Assembly (NCBI GenBank): GCA_031262265.1
Contig: JAISIB010000177.1
Coordinates: 1 to 6,028 of the forward strand
From: Prevotellaceae bacterium
Lineage (GTDB): Bacteria; Bacteroidota; Bacteroidia; Bacteroidales; Bacteroidaceae
Direction of reading: 5' to 3'
DNA: 6,028 nt
Part shown: in pieces, positions 1-5,836 of the stretch
Layout of the letters: every line of letters begins with the position of its first letter
Position numbering within the stretch: position 1 is the first letter of the stretch
Notes under the pieces: model-generated
What the model was told of the DNA's origin: nothing
Database searches by the model: none
Seen by the model: the letters and a program-made list of their open reading frames with translations, nothing else
Translations under genes and position numbers: made by a program

Positions 1-2696
1 GTCTGTTCAAGCAATGCTTTTGCCTCCGTTTGCTCCGATTCTTTCAATTTTAGCAAGAATACCTCGCTACCGGTCGTTTCCGGCCAGATCTCACCAAACA
101 AACGGCGGTCAATGAGTATATTCCCTTGAAAGACCGAATTGGCAAGCAGGCCGACCAATCGAACGGCGATGCGCTGTCCGTGGTCGCTCTCGTAATACAG
201 CGTATCGCCTAACGTCTTGCCCAAACTCCACATCAACACGGTCTCGTCGACCAATGCCGGATACACTGCGCCTTGCTTCTGTTGCATTTGTCGGAAGAAA
301 TCTTCACGCGTATCCGAGAAAATATGTTTTGTCACCTGAAAATCACTCGCCGACAGTGCGTTCATGTCTATGCCAAGTATGGTCGGCGTCGTGACTTTGT
401 TGAGGTTTAGGCAACTGGCCTCGTCGGCACTATAACGCAAGCACTGCACGATCTCAGCGTCTGACAAATCCGTCAGAGATAGCTTCTCGCGTCCGTCGGG
501 CGTTGCCATATTGTGATAAATGGGTACGGTGCTTTCACACCATAGGGAGTAACCGCCTGTCCCGGTGCGTAATTGCATACTATCCGCAAAGCCTTGCCGA
601 TTAAGCCCAACGGAAAATACGATGAAGACCCCGATTGCTAACGATAAGAAAGAACGTAAATTTTGTTTGCGACCGGCAAATAAGGTGTTCCATACTAACT
701 TGTTCGGACGAAAACGACAGATAGCACTCGTTCCGTTGCGACAAACGATATAGTCTCCCCAGAAAGTGGCTGTAGCAAGTAATAGCACGCCAACCGCTAC
801 GAAGAGCGTGACAGATCGAAGAAAGAAAAGATTCACGCCGATAAGGAATAGCGTAAGAACAGTGGAGATGATTGCTATTATCCGCTGTTTCTTGGTAGTT
901 TGATGGGCAATGAGCGGCTGCGGCCGTTCTTTGAGATTGCGATGAATAGCACTACGTAGCATAAGCAACGACAATCCGATGCCTATGACCAAACCTATCA
1001 CCGGCGTTATCAGGTTCGGAGAGAGCGAGAACCCGTCCGTGTGCGTAGCTCCTTGCCATAGGTTGCCCAGCAACCACATAATAATGGCCGTATAGAGTAA
1101 TCCGGTAATTACTCCGCCGATAGACGAAACCAGCACGATGGGTGCTGCTTCGCGCCACAACATTTTTGCGATGCGTTGCCTGGTATATCCGATAGCTTTT
1201 AGCAATGTGATTTCATGTCGCCGCTGATACAGCATTTCTGAGAGCGGGATGCTCATAAGTAACAAGGCTGAGAAAATAATAAAGCATCCGAGTGCCAGAA
1301 ATAAGCCGGAAAAATCAACGCCATGCTTTGCTGCGAACAGACCAAACTCGCGGGGAGAATCTATTTCTATAATGCCGAACATTTCCGGCTGCAAACCTGA
1401 CAGGTTGGGAGTGAGATTTGCTACGCGCAAAGCCGTAGCACTTCCGTAGGCATTACTCCAATCGGCAGAAACGGCGGCGTACGCAACAAGGGCTTTGGGC
1501 GTACTACGATAACGTTCCCAGTAGCGTTCATCTTCATCGGTGATAAGACTCATATCAATTGGCAAATCACTATCCCACTCGGTGCAACGCTTCACATCGG
1601 AGAGGCCGGGAAAATCAGCACTTAGCGTCGTATCGGCGCGCAACTCGCTGAGTGGAACGACGAGCTTTACTCGCAGCAAAAGCGAGTCGGTTTTCAACGT
1701 TTTTAAGTCTTCGGAAACGAAATACGACATCCGAACATTATCTCCCACCTTTGCTCGCAAACGCATCGCGGTATAATCGGACAAGATAATCTCATCTGAT
1801 TGTAGCGGTTCTCCTTGATAGCGGTCTAAGGCGGTGACAAATGAATAGGGGATAGCCTTGTTATCGTATTTGATGGTGTTGGCCAGATAAGAAAACAGGC
1901 GATTGGGAGAATGATTGTCGCTATAAAGCGTACGTACTACCTCATTTTGCAGAAAGACGCGGTCGGACGTAATTTCCGTAAAGCTGTCTCTCTGCGCGAC
2001 AGACAATCCGGACATCCGGACATTCCATGCGCTTTGTAGTTGTTCGGTCGTAATCGGCTTATCTGACAGCAATAAGTTAATTTTGCCTGATGTCTTCATG
2101 ACTTCCGCCAACTCTTTCCGATTGACAAAGATATTAAGCGGGAGCTGTTGCTCGTTTTTCATACTGATATTCCCGCCTTCTGCCACAGGCACAACGCCTG
2201 CGTAAGAGAGGCGCATGCTCGTTGTGTACGTATCAGTCACAAATAAAGAACCTGAGGGTATTAATCCCGTAGCTGGCAGTCGCAATACCAACGCGTCAAG
2301 CGTGGGCTGTCCCAGCTCCTGCATGAGTGCGTCATTCAACTTGGTCGAGCCTTCGGGAATAGAATATTCGTCCGTCCCCCACACGAAAACCGGAATAAGT
2401 TTTCCGTTTTGTGAGACGAAACCGTTGGTGAGCAGCATCCCTCTGACGGTTGCGTTCGATACGGAGGAAAGTCTTTCTCCCAGTTGCTCGTCGATGAAAG
2501 AATGACGCGAGAAAATGATCGTTTCCGTATCGCCTAATCGCTCCGTGACGCGCTTTATTAACGTAGCGCGCACGGAGTCGCCGACAGCCAAGCTTCCGGT
2601 GATTACAGCTACCGTGATAAGTACCGCCGTCGCTACTAATTTGTAGTAGCGGGCGTAATATGCGATGTTTTTGCGTATCTGTTCTCCGAGTTTCAT
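1..2696 (-). CDS. FtsX/MacB-type ABC transporter permease (3' end beyond the window)
   Basis: This is the membrane subunit of an ABC transporter of the FtsX/LolC/MacB superfamily. The frame is open from ATG at 2696 to the left edge (898 codons, no stop), so the C-terminus is missing. A short cytoplasmic N-terminus precedes TM1 (about residues 21-38), then a large extracytoplasmic domain (about 40-460). Three helices follow at about 463-483, 519-543 and 562-582, then two more at 606-626 and 630-648, and one at 683-698 that opens a second extracytoplasmic domain. The loop after TM2 (about 491-517, QRRHEITLLKAIGYTRQRI) matches the FtsX-family coupling loop that contacts the ATPase. The start codon overlaps the ATPase stop as ATGA, which fixes the start and implies translational coupling. 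The first outer domain, about 420 residues, is larger than in MacB. The duplicated layout resembles the large 10-TM FtsX-like permeases; the last helices would lie outside the window. In this family the permease usually transmits ATPase motion to the periplasm rather than forming a channel. The substrate is unknown. Confidence 0.92.
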   Translation of the reverse strand, partial: MKLGEQIRKNIAYYARYYKLVATAVLITVAVITGSLAVGDSVRATLIKRVTERLGDTETIIFSRHSFIDEQLGERLSSVSNATVRGMLLTNGFVSQNGKLIPVFVWGTDEYSIPEGSTKLNDALMQELGQPTLDALVLRLPATGLIPSGSLFVTDTYTTSMRLSYAGVVPVAEGGNISMKNEQQLPLNIFVNRKELAEVMKTSGKINLLLSDKPITTEQLQSAWNVRMSGLSVAQRDSFTEITSDRVFLQNEVVRTLYSDNHSPNRLFSYLANTIKYDNKAIPYSFVTALDRYQGEPLQSDEIILSDYTAMRLRAKVGDNVRMSYFVSEDLKTLKTDSLLLRVKLVVPLSELRADTTLSADFPGLSDVKRCTEWDSDLPIDMSLITDEDERYWERYRSTPKALVAYAAVSADWSNAYGSATALRVANLTPNLSGLQPEMFGIIEIDSPREFGLFAAKHGVDFSGLFLALGCFIIFSALLLMSIPLSEMLYQRRHEITLLKAIGYTRQRIAKMLWREAAPIVLVSSIGGVITGLLYTAIIMWLLGNLWQGATHTDGFSLSPNLITPVIGLVIGIGLSLLMLRSAIHRNLKERPQPLIAHQTTKKQRIIAIISTVLTLFLIGVNLFFLRSVTLFVAVGVLLLATATFWGDYIVCRNGTSAICRFRPNKLVWNTLFAGRKQNLRSFLSLAIGVFIVFSVGLNRQGFADSMQLRTGTGGYSLWCESTVPIYHNMATPDGREKLSLTDLSDAEIVQCLRYSADEASCLNLNKVTTPTILGIDMNALSASDFQVTKHIFSDTREDFFRQMQQKQGAVYPALVDETVLMWSLGKTLGDTLYYESDHGQRIAVRLVGLLANSVFQGNILIDRRLFGEIWPETTGSEVFLLKLKESEQTEAKALLEQ

Positions 2697-3367
2697 GCGA
2701 GGATCATACCGTCTTTGAGCGTCATTATCCGATGGGCGACCGAAGAAACTTCATCGGAATGCGTAACCATTACGATGGTCGTGTGCAAACTTTGATTTAA
2801 GTCGGCAAGTAGTTTCGCCACATTCTTGGCGTTCTCTGCATCCAACTGTCCGGTCGGTTCATCGGCGAGAAGTAGGATCGGTTTCAACACCAAAGCGCGA
2901 CAAACTGCCACGCGGCTGGCTTCACCGCCCGATAAAGTGTGCGGATATTGTGCTTCTACGCCGGAGATATGCGTCAGTGCCATCAATTGGCGGGCATATT
3001 CGATAGTTTCGGCATCGGCTTGTGGTTGGTACGCAAGTAGTGGGAGCAATATGTTCTCCAACGCAGTGAATTGAGGTAGGAGGCGATGGTCTTGAAATAC
3101 GAAGCCGATCCATTTATTGCGTATGGCAGCGTAATCAGCATGTGGGTCAATCATATTTTGTCCGTCCAACAGATAATTTCCTGCGTCCGGCCGGAGCAGT
3201 GTCCCAAGGATAGATAACAGTGTCGTCTTTCCCGCACCCGAACTTCCCTTGATAGCTACGAATTCTTCTTTTTTGATGCTCAGATTTACTTCTTTCAAAA
3301 TATGATTGAAGCGTTTATTACCGTCCGGATACCCTTTCCGTATGTTAGTTAATTCTATGAAAGCCAT
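2693..3367 (-). CDS. ABC transporter ATP-binding protein, LolD/MacB family
   Basis: This 224-residue cytoplasmic ATPase powers the FtsX-like permease encoded immediately downstream. All nucleotide-binding motifs are visible: Walker A GSSGAGKT at residues 41-48, Q-loop Gln92 in FVFQDHRLLP, signature LSGGE at 145-149, Walker B ILLLADE with catalytic Glu170, D-loop GQLD at 173-176 and switch His203 in VTHSDE. Length and the FQDHRLLP sequence fit the LolD/MacB/FtsE group. The frame stays open upstream to an ATG at 3598, but I choose ATG at 3367. From there the protein has the usual family N-terminus (MAFIELTNI), an AGAGGG ribosome-binding-like site lies at 3374-3379, and a Bacteroidota -7 element at 3398-3405 would fall inside the longer reading. 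The extra 77 residues look unlike any ATPase extension. The TGA stop overlaps the permease ATG by four bases. Small oddities are ASR after LSGGE, where QQR is commoner, and GQLD rather than GNLD; neither removes a catalytic residue. The exact LolD-type subgroup is not certain. Confidence 0.94.
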   Translation of the reverse strand: MAFIELTNIRKGYPDGNKRFNHILKEVNLSIKKEEFVAIKGSSGAGKTTLLSILGTLLRPDAGNYLLDGQNMIDPHADYAAIRNKWIGFVFQDHRLLPQFTALENILLPLLAYQPQADAETIEYARQLMALTHISGVEAQYPHTLSGGEASRVAVCRALVLKPILLLADEPTGQLDAENAKNVAKLLADLNQSLHTTIVMVTHSDEVSSVAHRIMTLKDGMILA

Positions 3368-3373
3368 TACGTT

Positions 3374-3379
3374 CCCTCT
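3374..3379 (-). promoter_or_regulatory. Ribosome-binding-like site of the ABC ATPase
   Basis: The minus strand reads AGAGGG, ending six bases before ATG at 3367. Purine-rich sites of this quality are not the rule in Bacteroidota, so it helps choose this start over the in-frame ATG at 3598. Confidence 0.5.
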
Positions 3380-3397
3380 GCTGTTTAACATGATGTG

Positions 3398-3405
3398 CAA
3401 ATATA
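3398..3405 (-). promoter_or_regulatory. Bacteroidota-type promoter -7 element for the ABC operon
   Basis: The minus strand reads TATATTTG, an exact match to the Bacteroidota primary-sigma -7 consensus TAnnTTTG. It lies 30 bases upstream of the ATPase ATG, which would give a leader of roughly 20-25 bases. I see no good TTTG -33 element 19-21 bases further upstream, so the promoter may be weak or need an activator. It would drive the ATPase and permease genes together. Confidence 0.55.
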
Positions 3406-3496
3406 GCATATTCTCCTTTGATCGTCTGCATTCGTAGGAGCAAAAAGAAAATTGAGGGGGTGAAAACGAAAGGGCAATGCTATCTATATGAGTAAG

Positions 3497-3528
3497 TAAC
3501 GAAGTGCTTGTATTAACTTCCTTCGTTA
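3497..3528. repeat. Inverted repeat TAACGAAG...CTTCGTTA
   Basis: Two perfect 8-base arms (3497-3504 and 3521-3528) are separated by 16 bases. On the plus strand the right arm runs directly into TTTTATTTT, which is terminator-like, but no plus-strand gene lies to its left to be terminated. Arm and loop can also pair differently as GAAGT (3501-3505) with ACTTC (3516-3520). It sits about 90 bases upstream of the ABC -7 element, so a regulator-binding or leader role is possible but unproven. Confidence 0.4.
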
Positions 3529-3552
3529 TTTTATTTTCCGGCTTTCTTATTT

Positions 3553-3589
3553 CAACAACAAAGCCGCTTGTTGGAGTAACAAAGCGGCT
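3553..3589 (-). terminator. Probable rho-independent-like terminator after the transglutaminase gene
   Basis: On the minus strand AGCCGCTT pairs with AAGCGGCT (3582-3589 with 3562-3569). Three further GTT/AAC pairs extend the stem past one bulged base, around a five-base loop. The stem is followed by TTGTTGTTG (3561-3553), a T-rich but interrupted tract. It lies about 125 bases past the transglutaminase stop and before the ABC promoter element, so it would separate the two transcripts. The broken T-tract keeps confidence moderate. Confidence 0.5.
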
Positions 3590-3612
3590 AAGTTTCACGA
3601 AGTATGACGGCC

Positions 3613-3643
3613 TTCAAATACCGGTGAGCCGTAGGCTCATTAG
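3613..3643 (+). repeat. Degenerate direct repeat, copy 1
   Basis: A 31-base unit beginning TTCAAATACCGGTG and ending GGCTCATTAG. It contains a perfect small palindrome, TGAGCC-GTA-GGCTCA (3625-3639), that could form a six-pair hairpin in either strand. Its partner is at 3679-3707. The strand given is arbitrary. Confidence 0.65.
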
Positions 3644-3678
3644 TCAATATCTTTGCTCAATTCATAATGAGCCTCAGC

Positions 3679-3707
3679 TTCAATACCGGTAACCGTAGGC
3701 TCGTTAG
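3679..3707 (+). repeat. Degenerate direct repeat, copy 2
   Basis: A 29-base unit, TTCAATACCGGTAACC followed by GTAGGCTCGTTAG. It matches the copy at 3613-3643 apart from two one-base length differences and about three substitutions. The substitutions weaken the internal palindrome. Instead, AATGAGCCT at 3666-3674, just to the left, can pair with AGGCTCGTT at 3698-3706 with one mismatch or wobble. The unit ends eight bases from the transglutaminase stop codon. Confidence 0.65.
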
Positions 3708-3714
3708 AGGTTCA

Positions 3715-4602
3715 TTACGTGGGCGATTGCCAGAACCATTCGTCATCATTGACGATGTAACTGCCGGCTTTCATCTCGTTGGTGTACCCGATAGGCATGA
3801 GTGCGACATACTTAATCGGGTTATAAGGTCGGTCTTCCTGGCCATACTCATTATGCAGGATGCAAGAGAGATAATAGAGGTTCTTCGCCATATATTGATC
3901 GAGGTACTCTTGTTTCGTAATCCGTATATAATTATTCCAATTGGCTTCCTCGTTCAATACGAGGGGGCTGTCCGTGCGCAGACGTTCGCGCACTTCTTGA
4001 ATGTTGAGCATCGTGCCGTTTTCATCGGTCACCCACGCATTATGAGTTGGGTCAACCCAAATCCATTTGCGCAAAGACTCAGAGTAAACGACGTTGATTG
4101 CATGGCAATCGTTGATATATACTTTCGGCATGCAGGTAACTACGCGAGACTTGAATCCCATGGCCAGATAACACTCGTTTAGTACGATTGCCAACCCTCG
4201 ACAATTCAAGCCGCGTGAGCCGTCTTTGCAGGCCTCAGCCAGATCGATGGAGTTCATACGTTTGGGATTGGGACGCTCTCCGTCGTGCTTGATCGTATTG
4301 TGTACGAAAGTCAGCAGATTCTTGATCTTGGAAAGCTCGTCTCCCATGCCGGCTACGCTATCCAATCGGAAATACGCCCGCACGCGTAGTAAATTGCTAT
4401 CGTCCGCGTTCATATAGGTAAAACTCGGTAGCGTATCCCGACGTTCGTTTCGCACATACTCTTTGGCACCTTCGGTTTGCAGATACGCCGCCCGTAATAC
4501 GTTGTAAGTCTCCATAGAAGGTTGGTTAGCCATGTTTTCTTGTCCCCGAACGAACGTTGCTACACTCAGTAGTAATACTACTAATAGAATTTTCTGTCTC
4601 AT
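3715..4602 (-). CDS. Secreted transglutaminase-like cysteine protein
   Basis: This 295-residue protein begins with a clear Sec signal peptide: MRQK, a hydrophobic core ILLVVLLLSVATFV, and likely cleavage near residues 20-21 (RG|QE). There is no lipobox, so it should be soluble in the periplasm or secreted. The central part (about 95-190) fits the transglutaminase-like core fold: Cys134 in GLNCRGLAIVLNECY, His167 in DCHAINVVYS and Asp184 in WIWVDPTHN, in the Cys-His-Asp order of the family. Bacterial members usually act as cysteine proteases or peptide-modifying enzymes rather than as true crosslinkers, so the reaction is not assigned. The C-terminal ~100 residues, ending in a WFW-containing tail, are not recognised. 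The ATG at 4602 is chosen because the signal peptide starts there. The leader before it is A-rich (AACAACAAAAAT) without a Shine-Dalgarno site, as is common in Bacteroidota. The gene lies 100 bases after the propeller gene and 347 before the ABC gene. Confidence 0.9.
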   Translation of the reverse strand: MRQKILLVVLLLSVATFVRGQENMANQPSMETYNVLRAAYLQTEGAKEYVRNERRDTLPSFTYMNADDSNLLRVRAYFRLDSVAGMGDELSKIKNLLTFVHNTIKHDGERPNPKRMNSIDLAEACKDGSRGLNCRGLAIVLNECYLAMGFKSRVVTCMPKVYINDCHAINVVYSESLRKWIWVDPTHNAWVTDENGTMLNIQEVRERLRTDSPLVLNEEANWNNYIRITKQEYLDQYMAKNLYYLSCILHNEYGQEDRPYNPIKYVALMPIGYTNEMKAGSYIVNDDEWFWQSPT

Positions 4603-4622
4603 ATTTTTGTTGTTTAAGTGAT

Positions 4623-4628
4623 ATTATA
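4623..4628 (-). promoter_or_regulatory. Possible -10-like element before the transglutaminase gene
   Basis: The minus strand reads TATAAT 20 bases upstream of ATG 4602, inside the 100-base gap after the propeller gene. It does not match the Bacteroidota TAnnTTTG form and I see no convincing upstream element. The transglutaminase gene could instead be cotranscribed with the propeller gene, since I see no strong terminator in this gap. Confidence 0.25.
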
Positions 4629-4702
4629 CACAGAAGACGCACGAATGGAGAAAACGCAACGTCGCTCCTTCGATTTTTCGGCTTTAATAGCTAAACAACA
4701 AA

Positions 4703-5836
4703 CTATTTGCCAAAACACAAGAGCGTGCCTTTGCTCGTAAGTATCAGGAAGTGATCTTTAATAACGGCAGGCGACCCGATAATTTGTTCCCCCGTGTCGT
4801 ATTCCCACAGCAAACGACCGGTTTCGGCGTCTAATATGGAAACGATGCCCGTCTTTGTGCACACGAGAATCTTGTCTTTGCAAACCACCGGCGAACTTTC
4901 GCCGACATTTCCTTTCAGCATATACTTCCAAAGGAGTCTGCCGTCCACACGACTTATGGCCTGCAAGTTTCTCTCACCGGAAAAGGAATAAAAAGCCTCT
5001 TCGGAAATCGCGGGGACGGCTACAAAAGAACCGTTCTCAGCGTTCTCTGCCACTATCTTTTTGTGGCGAACTATTTTTCCGTGCTCCAAAAGTAATTTAT
5101 AGATGTTGCCCGAGTAATCACCTACATAGCAGTAATCGCCCATAATGGCCGGCGAAGCCGGAACATAGGCGTCCAACAGCAAAGAATCGGAGGGGATACC
5201 TGTTTTGCAGTTGATAATGCGCACCCACGAGTCGCATCCGCCGAAAATCACGTAATCTTTCCACAGAGCCGCCGCTCCGTTTAAATAATAGCCCGATTCA
5301 AATTTATTTAGCAACGTACCCTGTGTATCCACGCAATAGAGGTAATTGTCATAACTTCCGAAGACTACGGCCTGCCTGCCCTCGAACGTCATCTTGTTGG
5401 GTGAGGCCGAGATTTGTCCCAGCGTCTCGTAATTCCAAAGTGTATCCCTACTGATAAGAGAAATCGCGCTCATAAATCCATCAATGCGGCCGATATACAG
5501 TACGGAGTCGCAAATCATCGGCGTGGCTTCGACTGCAGTTTGCAGATCGTACTGAAAACTCAGTTCTCCGTGGATGTTTACGCCTTTGACGAGTCCGCGC
5601 CGATCGCACCAATCCGTTGTGCCATTATCTACAATCGGTGACGAAACCGTACGCACGCCTCCTTGGTACGTCCACAGGAGTACGGGCTCTTTGGGCAAAG
5701 GTGTGTCGGTGTAGCCGCTTAGTGCTGCATCGCCGCGAAAGAGTTTCCAATTCATATTACCCGAAACGGACGATTTTGTACCCGATGCGCACGAGATAAA
5801 TAAAGTAATCAGAAATACGGTGAGCAGTTGTTTCAA
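4703..5836 (-). CDS. Alternative internal reading: BamB-like propeller lipoprotein from a TTG start
   Basis: This is the same frame as the fused reading, begun at TTG 5836, giving 377 residues. It would start MKQLLTVFLITLFISC, a typical short lipoprotein signal: Lys2, a hydrophobic core at 4-14, and Cys16 with Ser at -1. The residues after the cysteine (ASGTKSS) lack the acidic run that serves as a surface-export signal in some Bacteroidota, so a periplasm-facing lipoprotein is more likely. The GGAG site at 5845-5848 supports this start. The lipobox has Phe at -3, which is looser than the classical form but tolerated in this phylum. I cannot tell from sequence whether the fused form, this form or both are made. 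Confidence 0.55.
   Translation of the reverse strand: MKQLLTVFLITLFISCASGTKSSVSGNMNWKLFRGDAALSGYTDTPLPKEPVLLWTYQGGVRTVSSPIVDNGTTDWCDRRGLVKGVNIHGELSFQYDLQTAVEATPMICDSVLYIGRIDGFMSAISLISRDTLWNYETLGQISASPNKMTFEGRQAVVFGSYDNYLYCVDTQGTLLNKFESGYYLNGAAALWKDYVIFGGCDSWVRIINCKTGIPSDSLLLDAYVPASPAIMGDYCYVGDYSGNIYKLLLEHGKIVRHKKIVAENAENGSFVAVPAISEEAFYSFSGERNLQAISRVDGRLLWKYMLKGNVGESSPVVCKDKILVCTKTGIVSILDAETGRLLWEYDTGEQIIGSPAVIKDHFLILTSKGTLLCFGK

Larger units (their letters stand above)
3368..3714. other. Intergenic region between the transglutaminase and ABC ATPase genes
   Basis: This 347-base gap holds no gene I can support. Reading in the direction of transcription (right to left) it contains two diverged direct repeats (3613-3707), a terminator-like hairpin (3562-3589), a second inverted repeat (3497-3528) and the ABC promoter element (3398-3405). 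A plus-strand frame of 62 codons at 3504-3692 starts with a hydrophobic stretch, but it runs across the hairpin and the first repeat, has no ribosome-binding site that I can see, and looks accidental. Confidence 0.7.

Noticed and set aside
2007..2022. Tandem octamer TCCGGACA TCCGGACA inside the permease gene
   Set aside because: Only two units, and they are read as ordinary protein sequence; a change in copy number would break the frame, but two copies are too few to argue for phase variation.
2215..2505. Plus-strand frame of 96 codons
   Set aside because: It is antisense to the continuous 898-codon permease frame and has no family resemblance; low-complexity serine-rich composition is typical of a shadow.
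3504..3692. Plus-strand frame of 62 codons with a hydrophobic start
   Set aside because: It runs across an inverted repeat, a hairpin and a repeat copy, has no ribosome-binding or promoter signal I can see, and resembles no family.
3613..3707. Two ~30-base repeats with a 35-base spacer, looking like a minimal CRISPR array
   Set aside because: The copies differ in length and at several bases, the spacer shares inverted pieces with the repeats, there are only two units, and no cas gene or leader is visible.
3667..4182. Plus-strand open frame of 171 codons
   Set aside because: It lies almost wholly antisense to the transglutaminase gene, whose signal peptide and catalytic triad are clear, and it starts inside the repeat block. 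It is a shadow frame.
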